A DNA stretch of 64,000 nucleotides from Geopseudomonas sagittaria (GTDB lineage: Bacteria > Pseudomonadota > Gammaproteobacteria > Pseudomonadales > Pseudomonadaceae), in the NCBI RefSeq assembly GCF_900115715.1, contig NZ_FOXM01000001.1:62001-126000 (forward strand). Direction: 5' to 3'. Of the stretch, positions 26,495-34,693 are shown one piece after another. How positions within the stretch are numbered: position 1 is the first letter of the stretch; each line of letters starts with the position of its first letter. The notes under the pieces are model-generated. The model had not been told where the DNA came from. It was given only the letters and a program-made list of their open reading frames with translations, and made no database searches. A program made the position numbers and the translations under genes.

Positions 26495-27838
26495 ATGCCC
26501 CGCTACCCTCTGCTCGCCAGCAGCCTGCTCGCCCTGTCCATCGCGCTCGCCGGCTGCGGCGAGGACCAGAAGGCCGAGGCCCCTGCCCAGACCAGCGCTC
26601 CGACCGCCGCCCCGCAGGCTGCGGCGGTCGCCACCGCGGCGAGCATCGACCCGGCGGCCGCCAGGGCGGTGGTCAGCCACTACGCCGAACTGGTCGCCGC
26701 GGTGTTCGGCGATGCCCTGAGCACCGCGCAGGCCCTGCAGCAGGCCGTCGATGCCCTGCTCGCCGCGCCGAACGAGGCCAATCTCCAGGCCGCCCGCGCC
26801 GCCTGGATCGCCGCCCGCGCGCCCTACATGCAGAGCGAGGTGTTCCGCTTCGGCAATCCGGTGGTCGACGACTGGGAAGGCCAGCTCAACGCCTGGCCGC
26901 TGGACGAGGGCCTGATCGACTACGTCGCCGCCGACTACCAGCATGCCCTCGGCAACCCGGGCGCCACCGCCAACCTGATCGCCAACACCCAGGTCCAGGT
27001 CGGCGAGGACCAGCTCGACGCCAGCGCCATCACCGGCGAGCTGCTGGCCAGCCTCAACGAGCTGGGCGGCTCGGAAGCCAACGTCGCCACCGGCTACCAC
27101 GCCATCGAATTCCTGCTCTGGGGCCAGGACCTCAACGGCAGCAACCCCGGCGCCGGCAACCGTCCGGCCAGCGACTACCTGCTCGGCGAGGGCGCCACCG
27201 GCGGCCACAACGAGCGCCGCCGCGAATACCTCAAGGCCGCCACCGCGCTGCTGGTCAGCGACCTCGAGTACATGGTCGGCCAGTGGCAGGCCGGCGTGGC
27301 CGACAACTACCGCGCCAAGCTGGAGGCCGAGCCGGCCGAGAACGGCCTGCGCAAGATGCTGTTCGGCATGGGCAGCCTGTCGCTCGGCGAGCTGGCCGGC
27401 GAGCGCATGAAGGTGGCTCTGGAGGCCAACTCCACCGAGGACGAGCACGACTGCTTCAGCGACAACACCCACAACGCGCACTTCTACAATGCCCTGGGTA
27501 TCCGCAACGTCTACCTCGGCGAGTACCAACGTGTCGACGGCAGCCTGCTCGGCGGCCCGAGCCTGTCGGCGCTGGTGGCCAAGGCCGACGCCCAGGCCGA
27601 CGCCGCGCTCAAGGCCGACCTGGACGCCACCCAGGCCGCGCTGCAGAAGCTGGTGGACAGCGCCGAGAAGGATGGCGTGCACTTCGACCAGCTGATCGCC
27701 GCCGACAACGCCGCCGGCCAGCAGCTGATCCGCGCCGCCATCGCCGGGCTGGTCAAGCAGACCGCCAGCATCGAACAGGCGGCCGGCAAGCTGGGCATCG
27801 GCGAGCTCAATCCGGAAACCGCCGACCACCAGTTCTGA
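26495..27838 (+). CDS. icmP: Imelysin (peptidase M75-like) lipoprotein
   Basis: The 447-residue protein has a lipoprotein signal (LSIALAGC, Cys21) and the imelysin fold with the metal-binding GxHxxE motif G200-Y-H202-A-I-E205 (ATGYHAIEFLLWG). The family resembles EfeO domains and is generally thought to handle iron in the periplasm; the insulin-cleaving metalloproteinase IcmP of P. aeruginosa is a member. It leads a four-gene exported operon with a di-heme protein, a second imelysin and a DUF1513 protein. About 200 bp separate it from the second gene, suggesting an internal promoter. Confidence 0.86.
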   Translation: MPRYPLLASSLLALSIALAGCGEDQKAEAPAQTSAPTAAPQAAAVATAASIDPAAARAVVSHYAELVAAVFGDALSTAQALQQAVDALLAAPNEANLQAARAAWIAARAPYMQSEVFRFGNPVVDDWEGQLNAWPLDEGLIDYVAADYQHALGNPGATANLIANTQVQVGEDQLDASAITGELLASLNELGGSEANVATGYHAIEFLLWGQDLNGSNPGAGNRPASDYLLGEGATGGHNERRREYLKAATALLVSDLEYMVGQWQAGVADNYRAKLEAEPAENGLRKMLFGMGSLSLGELAGERMKVALEANSTEDEHDCFSDNTHNAHFYNALGIRNVYLGEYQRVDGSLLGGPSLSALVAKADAQADAALKADLDATQAALQKLVDSAEKDGVHFDQLIAADNAAGQQLIRAAIAGLVKQTASIEQAAGKLGIGELNPETADHQF

Positions 27839-27852
27839 GTGTTCCCTGCGCC

Positions 27853-27906
27853 GGGAGCGCGGGCCTGTGCCCCGCTCCCGCCGACGGTGCGGCCCTGCGC
27901 CGCACC
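27853..27906 (+). other. Tandem hairpins after the first imelysin gene
   Basis: The first hairpin (27853-27879) pairs GGGAGCG(C)GGG with CCCCGCTCCC. The second (27886-27906) is GGTGCGGC-CCTGC-GCCGCACC, perfect over 8 bp. Neither has a T-run, so they look like mRNA-stabilising or partial stop elements rather than full terminators. Confidence 0.5.
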
Positions 27907-27955
27907 GGCCCGGCAAGCCCCGTCCGCCGTGCCCTGCTACCCGCCAGTCGCTCGC

Positions 27956-27982
27956 TGCAAATGAAAAAATTTCTTATTTGCA
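27956..27982. promoter_or_regulatory. 27-bp AT-rich near-palindrome upstream of the di-heme gene
   Basis: Arms TGCAAAT (27956-27962) and ATTTGCA (27976-27982) flank GAAAAAATTTCTT; 11 of 13 base pairs are symmetric around position 69 of that line (27969). It stands out in GC-rich surroundings and ends 56 bp before the start codon. It matches the Fur consensus at about 10 of 19 in the centre, so Fur or a related repressor is possible but unproven. Confidence 0.5.
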
Positions 27983-28038
27983 CCGAAACACGCTGTTACA
28001 CTGCGACCACCTTTCGGCACCCGGGGAGATCCATCGCC

Positions 28039-29466
28039 ATGCCCGTTCCGCCTGTCCTGCGCCTGCTCGGCACACTGGTCCTGGGCCTCGCCCTGGCCGC
28101 CTGCGAGCAGACCGAGACACCGCGCTTCACCACCGCCGAGCCGGGCGAGCAACTGTCCGGCGGCAGCGCCACGGTCAGCAAGGCCGACCAGAACGCCTAC
28201 TCGCTGCCCTCGGCCAACCTCTCGCCCAGCCGCCGTCTGGACTTCAGCGTCGGCAACAGCTTCTTCCGCAATCCCTGGGTGATCGCCCCCGCCTCCACCG
28301 ACGCCCGCGACGGCCTCGGCCCGCTGTTCAACACCAACGCCTGCCAGAACTGCCACATCAAGGACGGCCGCGGCCATCCGCCGGGCAGCGCCACCGACAA
28401 CGCGGTGTCCAGCCTGGTGCGCCTGTCGATTCCCGCCCAGCCCGGCCAGGCGCACCTGCTCGAACGCCAGGGGCTGATTGCCGAGCCGGTCTACGGCGGC
28501 CAGCTGCAGGACATGGCGATTCCCGGCGCGGCCCCGGAAGGCAAGCTGCGGGTCAGCTACACGACAGAGCGGGTCCCCCTCAAGGACGGCACAGTGGTCG
28601 AGCTGCAGAAACCCGAGCTGCAGATCAGCCAGCTGGGCTACGGCGCACTGCACCCGCACACCCTGTTCTCCCTGCGCGTGGCGCCGCCGATGATCGGCCT
28701 GGGTCTGCTCGAGGCGATCCCCGAGGCCGCGCTGCTGGCCAATGCCGATCCGGACGATACGGACGGCGACGGCATCTCCGGCCGCGCCAACCTGGTCTGG
28801 GACCACGCCAGCCAGAGCACCCGCCTCGGCCGCTTCGGCTGGAAGGCCGGCCAGCCGTCGCTCAACCAGCAGAACGCCGATGCCTTCTTCAACGACATGG
28901 GCCTGTCCACCACGCTGATCGCCGGCAGCAGCTGCAGCGCCGCCCAGGCGGAGTGCCTGGACCTGCCGCACGGCGGCGCGCCCGAGGTCAGCGAGCACAT
29001 CCTCGCCCAGGTGCTGTTCTACACCCGCAACCTGGCCGTGCCGGCGCGCCGCCAGGTCGACGATCCGCAGGTGCTCAAGGGCAAGGGCCTGTTCCACCAG
29101 GCCGGCTGCCAGGCTTGCCACACGCCGAAGTTCACCACCGCCGCGCAGGCCGCCGAGCCCGAGCTGGCCAACCAGCTGATCCGTCCCTACAGCGACCTGC
29201 TGCTGCATGACATGGGCGACGGGCTGGCGGACAATCGCCCCGAATTCCAGGCCAGCGGCCGCGAATGGCGGACCCCGCCGCTGTGGGGCATCGGCCTGAC
29301 CGAAACCGTCAACGGCCACACCCGCTTCCTCCACGACGGCCGCGCGCGCAACCTGCTGGAGGCCATCCTCTGGCACGGCGGCGAAGCCGAAGGCGCCCGC
29401 CAGGCGGTGATGGCCTTCGATGCCGAGCAGCGCGCCGCCCTGCTGGCCTTCCTCGATTCCCTGTAA
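28039..29466 (+). CDS. Di-heme oxidoreductase-family lipoprotein (DUF1111)
   Basis: The 475-residue protein has a lipobox (LALAAC, Cys22) and two c-type heme sites, C102-QN-C105-H106 and C357-QA-C360-H361. The family is distantly related to di-heme cytochrome c peroxidases (DUF1111). A calcium-like loop DPDDTDGDGISG lies near 238-249. It is expected in the periplasm, anchored in a membrane. Its place between two imelysins suggests a redox step on the metal handled by them, for example Fe(II)/Fe(III), but this is inference. The ATG at 28039 starts a proper signal peptide; the open frame upstream is only a shadow of the imelysin gene. Confidence 0.85.
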   Translation: MPVPPVLRLLGTLVLGLALAACEQTETPRFTTAEPGEQLSGGSATVSKADQNAYSLPSANLSPSRRLDFSVGNSFFRNPWVIAPASTDARDGLGPLFNTNACQNCHIKDGRGHPPGSATDNAVSSLVRLSIPAQPGQAHLLERQGLIAEPVYGGQLQDMAIPGAAPEGKLRVSYTTERVPLKDGTVVELQKPELQISQLGYGALHPHTLFSLRVAPPMIGLGLLEAIPEAALLANADPDDTDGDGISGRANLVWDHASQSTRLGRFGWKAGQPSLNQQNADAFFNDMGLSTTLIAGSSCSAAQAECLDLPHGGAPEVSEHILAQVLFYTRNLAVPARRQVDDPQVLKGKGLFHQAGCQACHTPKFTTAAQAAEPELANQLIRPYSDLLLHDMGDGLADNRPEFQASGREWRTPPLWGIGLTETVNGHTRFLHDGRARNLLEAILWHGGEAEGARQAVMAFDAEQRAALLAFLDSL

Positions 29467-29477
29467 AGGAGCACTTC

Positions 29478-30554
29478 ATGCTGCGCCCCGCCCTGCTTTC
29501 CCTGGCCCTGCTGACCGTCCTCGCCGGCTGCTCGCCGAACGAGCCGCCCAAGGAAAAGAAGGAACCCTTCGCCGCCGCCAGCGCCGCGCTGACCGACGCC
29601 GTGCTGCTGCCGGCCTACACCCGCTGGACCGACAGCGACCGCCAGCTGGCCGACAGCGCCCGCGCCCTCTGCGCCGGCGAGCAGGACCTGGCCAGCGCAC
29701 GCCAGGCCTACCTCGCCGCCCACTCGGCCTGGGCGGCGCTGCAGCCGCTGGCCGTCGGCCCGCTGAGCGAGGGCAACCTGGCCTGGCAGGTGCAGTTCTG
29801 GCCGGACAAGAAGAACCTGGTGGCCCGCCAGGTCAACAGCCTGCTGACCAGCAAGCCGCAACTCAGGCAGGCCGACCTGGAGCAGGCCAGCGTGGTGGTG
29901 CAGGGCCTGACCGCCTACGAATACCTGCTGTTCGACCAGGACGTCGATCTCGCCGACCTCGAGCAGAAGCGCCGCTACTGTCCGCTGCTGCTGGCCATCG
30001 GCAGCCACCAGCAGGCGCTCTCGGCCCGCGTGCTGGCGGCCTGGCTCGGCGAGCAGGGCATGGCCAGCCAGCTGAAGAGCTTCCCCAACGCGCGTTACGC
30101 CGAAGGCCGCGAGGCGGTCGCCGAACTGCTGCGCGTGCAGGTCAGCGCCCTCGACGGCCTGAAGAAGAAACTCGGCACCCCGCTGGCCCGCGGCAAGACC
30201 GCGCAGCCCTACCAGGCCGAGGCCTGGCGCAGCGGCGCCTCGCTGGCCAGCCTCGACGCCAGCCTGGCCAGCGCCGAGGCGCTGTGGCGCGGAGCCAATG
30301 GCGACGGCGCGCGCAGCCTGCTGACGGCCGAGCAGGCCGACCTGGCCACGCGCATCGACGCCGCCTATAGCGAAACCCGCCAGCGCATCGCCGCCCTCGG
30401 CCAGCCGCTGAGCGCGCTGCTCGCCAACGAGGCCGGCCGCGCCAGCCTGGGCGAGCTGTACGACAGCCTCGACAGCCTGCACCGCCTGCACGAGAGCGAG
30501 CTGGCCAAGGCCCTGGACATCCAGCTGGGCTTCAACGCCCACGACGGCGACTGA
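29478..30554 (+). CDS. Second imelysin-family lipoprotein lacking the GxHxxE histidine
   Basis: The 358-residue protein has a lipobox LAGC (Cys18) and an imelysin fold. At the metal motif it reads G143-L-T145-A-Y-E148, so the His of GxHxxE is replaced by Thr while Gly and Glu remain. It is 11 bp after the di-heme gene, with AAAGGAG before ATG 29478. It is shorter than the first imelysin (447). It may bind a different ligand or act as a partner for the first imelysin. Confidence 0.82.
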   Translation: MLRPALLSLALLTVLAGCSPNEPPKEKKEPFAAASAALTDAVLLPAYTRWTDSDRQLADSARALCAGEQDLASARQAYLAAHSAWAALQPLAVGPLSEGNLAWQVQFWPDKKNLVARQVNSLLTSKPQLRQADLEQASVVVQGLTAYEYLLFDQDVDLADLEQKRRYCPLLLAIGSHQQALSARVLAAWLGEQGMASQLKSFPNARYAEGREAVAELLRVQVSALDGLKKKLGTPLARGKTAQPYQAEAWRSGASLASLDASLASAEALWRGANGDGARSLLTAEQADLATRIDAAYSETRQRIAALGQPLSALLANEAGRASLGELYDSLDSLHRLHESELAKALDIQLGFNAHDGD

Positions 30555-30556
30555 GC

Positions 30557-31654
30557 ATGCAACGACGCACCTTCCTCGGCCTCGGCGGCGCCCTGCTCGC
30601 CGCCTCCGCCCTCGGCGGCTGGACCCTCGGCCGCCGCACCGGTCAGGCGCCGCTGCTGCTGTCGGCGCGCAACGATGCCGACGGCCGGCACTACGCGGTC
30701 GGCTACCGTCTCGACGGCCAGCGGCAGTTCGCCACCCCGGTCGCCGAGCGTTGCCACGACGTGGTGCCGCACCCGACGCTGCCGCTGGCGCTGTTCGTCG
30801 GCCGCCGGCCGAGCCGCGAGAGCTACCTGATCGACACCCGTGACGGCCGCCTGCTGCAGACCCTCGCCAGTCCGGCGCAGCGCCACTTCCAGGGCCACGC
30901 GGTGTTCCACCGCGGCGGCGAGTGGCTGTACAGCACCGAGAACGACACTGCAGAGCCCGGCCGCGGGGTGATCGGCGTCTGGCGCCTGGCCGGCAACCAG
31001 CTGCAGCGGGTCGACGAGCTGTCGAGCCACGGCGTCGGCCCGCACCAGCTGCTCTGGCTGCCCGACGGCGAACGCCTGGTGGTGGCCAACGGCGGCATCC
31101 GCACCGAGGCCGACAGCCGCGAGAAGATGAACCTCGAGGCCATGGAGCCGAGCCTGGTCCTGCTGCAGCGCGACGGCACCCTGCTCAGCAAGGAGCAGCT
31201 GCCCGAACGGATGAACAGCGTGCGCCACCTGGCGGTGGCCAGCGACGGCACCGTGGTCAGCGGCCAGCAGTACGAGGGCGATCCCGCCGACGCCGCGCCG
31301 CTGGTGGCGATCAAGCGTCCCGGCCAGGCGTTCCAGGCCTTCCCGCTGGGCGAGGCGCAGCGCCTGGCCATGCACCAGTACACCGCCAGCGTGGCGATCC
31401 ACAGCGGGCTGCGCCTGCTGGCGATCACCGCGCCGCGCGGCAACCGGGTGTTCATCTGGGATCTGGACAGCGCCGCACTGCGCCTGGACGCGCCGCTGCC
31501 CGACTGCGCCGGCGTGGCCGCCTGCACCGAGGGCTTCGTGGTCAGCTCCGGGCAGGGCCGCTGCCGCCTGTACGATTGCCGACAGGCGGAGATCCGCATG
31601 CAGGCGCTGCAGCTGCCGGCGGGGCTGTGGGACAACCACCTGCGCCTGGCCTGA
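30557..31654 (+). CDS. DUF1513 protein, probable Tat-exported beta-propeller
   Basis: The 365-residue protein begins MQRRTFLGLGGALLAASALGG, a twin-arginine signal with RRTFLG. The rest has repeating beta-blade-like units typical of DUF1513 (HPTLPLALFVGRRPSRESYLID, HFQGHAVFHRGGEWLYSTEND, GVGPHQLLWLPDG, MNSVRHLAVASDG). It follows the second imelysin by 2 bp, so it is translationally linked. Tat export suggests it folds or binds a cofactor before export. Function unknown, last gene of the operon. Confidence 0.82.
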   Translation: MQRRTFLGLGGALLAASALGGWTLGRRTGQAPLLLSARNDADGRHYAVGYRLDGQRQFATPVAERCHDVVPHPTLPLALFVGRRPSRESYLIDTRDGRLLQTLASPAQRHFQGHAVFHRGGEWLYSTENDTAEPGRGVIGVWRLAGNQLQRVDELSSHGVGPHQLLWLPDGERLVVANGGIRTEADSREKMNLEAMEPSLVLLQRDGTLLSKEQLPERMNSVRHLAVASDGTVVSGQQYEGDPADAAPLVAIKRPGQAFQAFPLGEAQRLAMHQYTASVAIHSGLRLLAITAPRGNRVFIWDLDSAALRLDAPLPDCAGVAACTEGFVVSSGQGRCRLYDCRQAEIRMQALQLPAGLWDNHLRLA

Positions 31655-31664
31655 CCCCCTGAAA

Positions 31665-31702
31665 CGAACATGGCCGCCCACTTCGCTGGACGGCCATGTT
31701 CG
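31665..31702. terminator. Hairpin between the DUF1513 gene and the convergent small membrane gene
   Basis: A 12-bp perfect stem, CGAACATGGCCG with CGGCCATGTTCG, has a 14-nt loop. No T-run follows on either strand, so it may be a barrier or a weak terminator for the converging transcripts. Confidence 0.55.
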
Positions 31703-31720
31703 CTCGGTGCGCGGGCGACT

Positions 31721-31948
31721 TCAGCTGCGCATGCCATGCACCAGCTGGTACAGCATCAGCAATCCCTGCGGGTCGGTCTCCCTGCGTTCCTGCTGCGCGG
31801 CATTCGGGCTGCTCTGCGCCAGCGGCTGGTGGGCCAGATCGCTGCTGCGGATCACCGTCAGCCCCGGCTCCCACCAACTGACCACGGCCTGCGTGGCCAC
31901 TCCGAACGCCGCCGCCAGGAACAGGCCGCGGATGATGAACCGTGCCAT
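31721..31948 (-). CDS. Small membrane-anchored hypothetical protein
   Basis: The 75-residue protein has a signal-anchor helix MARFIIRGLFLAAAFGVATQAVV and a short polar, Gln/Asn-rich periplasmic part ending LLMLYQLVHGMRS. The start at 31948 leaves just 5 bp to the upstream kinase stop, implying one transcript with inaA, the methyltransferase and possibly colRS. No family recognised. Confidence 0.65.
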   Translation of the reverse strand: MARFIIRGLFLAAAFGVATQAVVSWWEPGLTVIRSSDLAHQPLAQSSPNAAQQERRETDPQGLLMLYQLVHGMRS

Positions 31949-31953
31949 TTTGC

Positions 31954-32652
31954 CTACACCTCGATACGGTGGCCGGGGATACAGTGGTAACCGTAGCCGA
32001 GACTGCGCCACTCCTGTTCACCCCACGACGAGTGGCGGCGCAGCTGGCGCAGGTCATGGCGCGCTGCACGCCGCGCGCTGAGCCGACGCCGGCTCTTCTC
32101 CAGGTCGAGCAGGGCCAGTTCGACCCGACCATCGGTATCGATCCGCACAAAGATGTGCTTGGGATACAGGCAGCCATGCTGCCAGCGTGCCCGATGCAGG
32201 CGCGCCAGCATTTCGCCCAGCTGGTGGAAGATGCGCGCCTGCAAGGCCGCGTCCCAGCGCAGCTGCTCGCCACGGGCATAGCAGTCCTCCAGGCTGGTGA
32301 ATCCGTCCAGCGCGGCGGTGACCAGCAGCCCCAGCCGGTGACCGTGCCGGCGCCGGGTAGCGCAGAACAGCAGCTGCGGCACCCGCACGCCGAGTGCGGC
32401 GAAAGCCCGCAGGGCGCGCTCTTCACGCAACACGGTCGGTTCGCCGAGCGGATGCCGCCAGTCGCGATAATCGTGATCGACCTGCTGCTTGCGATACAGC
32501 AGGCGACCATCGCCGCTGCGCACACGCTGCACCCCGCTCATGCCGCCGCGGCGCTCGTTGGGTGCCTCGACCCACTCGCCGGGTTCTGCCAGCCAGCGGT
32601 CGAAGGCCTGTTCCTGCGGCATTGCCTGCAGACTTGCCAGAAGGCTGCCCAT
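31954..32652 (-). CDS. inaA: InaA-type lipopolysaccharide kinase-family protein
   Basis: The 232-residue protein is of the RIO/Kdo-kinase-like InaA family: YRKQQVDHDYRDWRHPLGEPTVLREERALRAF near the N-terminus (ATP-site Lys), and the catalytic-type LHRARWQHGCLYPKHIFVR and LALLDLEKSRR. Related WaaP/KdkA enzymes phosphorylate LPS core sugars. It lies 3 bp downstream of the methyltransferase and near colRS, whose regulon in Pseudomonas includes envelope-modifying genes. Substrate not known. Confidence 0.82.
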   Translation of the reverse strand: MGSLLASLQAMPQEQAFDRWLAEPGEWVEAPNERRGGMSGVQRVRSGDGRLLYRKQQVDHDYRDWRHPLGEPTVLREERALRAFAALGVRVPQLLFCATRRRHGHRLGLLVTAALDGFTSLEDCYARGEQLRWDAALQARIFHQLGEMLARLHRARWQHGCLYPKHIFVRIDTDGRVELALLDLEKSRRRLSARRAARHDLRQLRRHSSWGEQEWRSLGYGYHCIPGHRIEV

Positions 32653-32655
32653 GGC

Positions 32656-33336
32656 TCAGGCCTTGCGCAGCACATAGACCCGCCACATGGCGTAGCCCGG
32701 CAGGAAGTCGTAGTGGCTATCGATGCGAAAACCGGCGGTGGCAAACTCGCGCTCGATCTGCGCCTGCGGCACGACGAAACGGTTCTGGTAGCCACCAAGC
32801 TTGCCTTCGGCCTGACGGCGCTGCTCGAGGCGCCGGCGCCTCCAGGCCTTGTAGTTGCCATCCACCCACAGCGAGATGATCACGCTGTCGCGACTCACCC
32901 GGTGGAACTCGCGCAGCAGGGTCTGCCGGTCGCCGGCCTCGCCGATATGGTGCAGCAGGCGCATGCAGAAGATGCTGTCGACGGCACTGTCCGGCAGATC
33001 GATGGCGAACGCCGAGGTCTGCAGCGGCTTGACCCGCTGGACCACCTCGGCCGGCTGTCCGGCGCAGGCCATCAACAGCATGTGGGCCGAGTTGTCGGCG
33101 CCGATGATCACCCGATTGGCCTTTTCCGCCAGCAGCGGCCAGAAGCGCCCGGCACCACAGGGCAGATCGAGGACCAGCCCCGGATCGCCGGCACGCTGCA
33201 GGGCACGGCGCGCCAGTTGCACGTCGCGCCAGTGCGACAGGCGCCGCGACAGGCCGTCCTGGTGCTTGTTGAAATACTCGCGGGCGTGTTCCGCATCGTA
33301 CTTGCGGGAGAACTCGAGTTCGACGGACTTGGGCAT
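32656..33336 (-). CDS. Class I SAM-dependent methyltransferase
   Basis: The 226-residue protein has a Rossmann methyltransferase core: motif I LVLDLPCGAGRFWPLLA, D in IIGADNS, and DSIFCMRLLHHIGE. The substrate is not evident. It precedes inaA with 3 bp between and follows colS with 91 bp, in the same orientation. In Pseudomonas such a gene next to colRS and inaA belongs, as I recall, to the ColR regulon, consistent with an envelope role. Confidence 0.85.
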   Translation of the reverse strand: MPKSVELEFSRKYDAEHAREYFNKHQDGLSRRLSHWRDVQLARRALQRAGDPGLVLDLPCGAGRFWPLLAEKANRVIIGADNSAHMLLMACAGQPAEVVQRVKPLQTSAFAIDLPDSAVDSIFCMRLLHHIGEAGDRQTLLREFHRVSRDSVIISLWVDGNYKAWRRRRLEQRRQAEGKLGGYQNRFVVPQAQIEREFATAGFRIDSHYDFLPGYAMWRVYVLRKA

Positions 33337-33427
33337 GGGGACGCTCCGGTTGTTGCTGACCCTGGCAGCCTAGGCCCGCGCCTGTCATCGCCCCGTCAAG
33401 GCGTTGTGAAAAAAGCGTCAAGCGCCA

Positions 33428-34693
33428 TCACAGCCTGACCTCGAAGCGACAGCCATGGGGCTGCGCCGGCAGCAGGCGAATCCGCCAGCCCTCCTGGGCG
33501 CAGATCCGCTGCACCAGCGACAGGCCGAGCCCCAGGCCCTCGCCGCGCTCGGCGGGGCCGCGCACGAACGGCTCGAACACCGCCGCGCGCAGTGCCTCGG
33601 GAATCCCCGCGCCGCTGTCCTCGACGCTGAAGCCCTCGGCGGTGAGCGTCAGGCGGATCGCCCCATGCTCGGTGTAGTGCCAGGCATTGCGCAGCAGGTT
33701 GCCCAGCACCGCACGCAGGAAGGTGGCGTTGTACAGGGTCGACTGCGGCTGCTCGGCCAGGTAGTCGAGACGCAGCCCCTTGGCCTCGATCGGCTCGCGC
33801 CAGTACGCCACCAACTCGTCGGCCACCTGCCGCAGGGTGGCCTGCGGCGCCTCGGCAGCCTGTCCGGACTGCGTGCGCGCCAGTTGCAGGAAGGTCTGTA
33901 CCAGTTCACGCATTTGCGCACTGGCGCGGGCGATGCGCTGCACCTGGCTGCGGGCCCGCGGGTCCAGCGCCGGATTCTCCAGCAGCAGCTCGCAGGCGCC
34001 GGCCAGCACCATCAGCGGCGTGCGCAGTTCGTGACTGACGTCGCTGGTGAACAACTGTTCCCGATTCAACGCCTGGCGCAGCTGGCTGAGGGTTTCGTCG
34101 AAGGCCACGGCCAGTTGGCCGACCTCGTCGGCCACGTAGTCCGGTGCCAGCGGCGGAGCCAGCGCCAGCAACTGGTCGCGGTGGCGCACCTGGCGCGCCA
34201 GGCGTGCCACCGGAGCCATCACCTGGCGCGCCAGCAACCAGCCGAGCAGCGCGGCCAGCAACAGACTGATCACGAAGCCCACGCTGACGGCGACGTACAG
34301 CAACTGCTCGCGGCGCTCGAAATCGCTCTGATCTTGCAACAGCACATAGCGGCGCCCGTCCACCAGCCGCACCATGGCGTGATAGGAAAGCTCGCCACGG
34401 AACACCTCGTGGAAGCCTTCCGCCAGCCCCGACAGGTCGGCCGGCAGGGCGAATTCCTCGGGGCCGTCGGTGAAGTGGAACAACTGGTCCGTCTGCGGCC
34501 GGGCACGCCACTCGTCCATGCTGTCCATCTTCAGCAGCAGGTCGAGGTCGCGGCCCAGCTCGCCCGACAGCAGGCGCGCCTCCACCACGTGCACCGTCAG
34601 CACCGTGCCGACGGCAAAGGTGCCGGCCACCAGCAGGGTCATCAGCACGAAGGCGATGACGATGCGCTGCGCCAGACTAGGCCTGAACGTCAT
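33428..34693 (-). CDS. colS: Sensor histidine kinase ColS (metal-sensing)
   Basis: The 421-residue protein has helices at about 10-33 and 132-154 flanking a roughly 98-residue periplasmic domain, a HAMP region, the H-box with H221 (SDVSHELRTP) and an HATPase domain (NLLRNAWHYTEHG, VEDSGAGIPE, GLGLGLSLV). H35-x-x-E38, E96, H105 and E126-x-x-E129 occur at the positions reported for Fe(III)/Zn sensing in P. putida ColS. Start ATG at 34693, overlapping the end of colR by 17 bp. It pairs with ColR below. Confidence 0.92.
   Translation of the reverse strand: MTFRPSLAQRIVIAFVLMTLLVAGTFAVGTVLTVHVVEARLLSGELGRDLDLLLKMDSMDEWRARPQTDQLFHFTDGPEEFALPADLSGLAEGFHEVFRGELSYHAMVRLVDGRRYVLLQDQSDFERREQLLYVAVSVGFVISLLLAALLGWLLARQVMAPVARLARQVRHRDQLLALAPPLAPDYVADEVGQLAVAFDETLSQLRQALNREQLFTSDVSHELRTPLMVLAGACELLLENPALDPRARSQVQRIARASAQMRELVQTFLQLARTQSGQAAEAPQATLRQVADELVAYWREPIEAKGLRLDYLAEQPQSTLYNATFLRAVLGNLLRNAWHYTEHGAIRLTLTAEGFSVEDSGAGIPEALRAAVFEPFVRGPAERGEGLGLGLSLVQRICAQEGWRIRLLPAQPHGCRFEVRL

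Noticed and set aside
26419-28038. Upstream extension of the di-heme protein frame by 540 codons
   Set aside because: It lies over the imelysin gene in another frame; its Arg/Pro/Gly-rich translation has no signal peptide, while ATG 28039 begins a proper lipoprotein signal.
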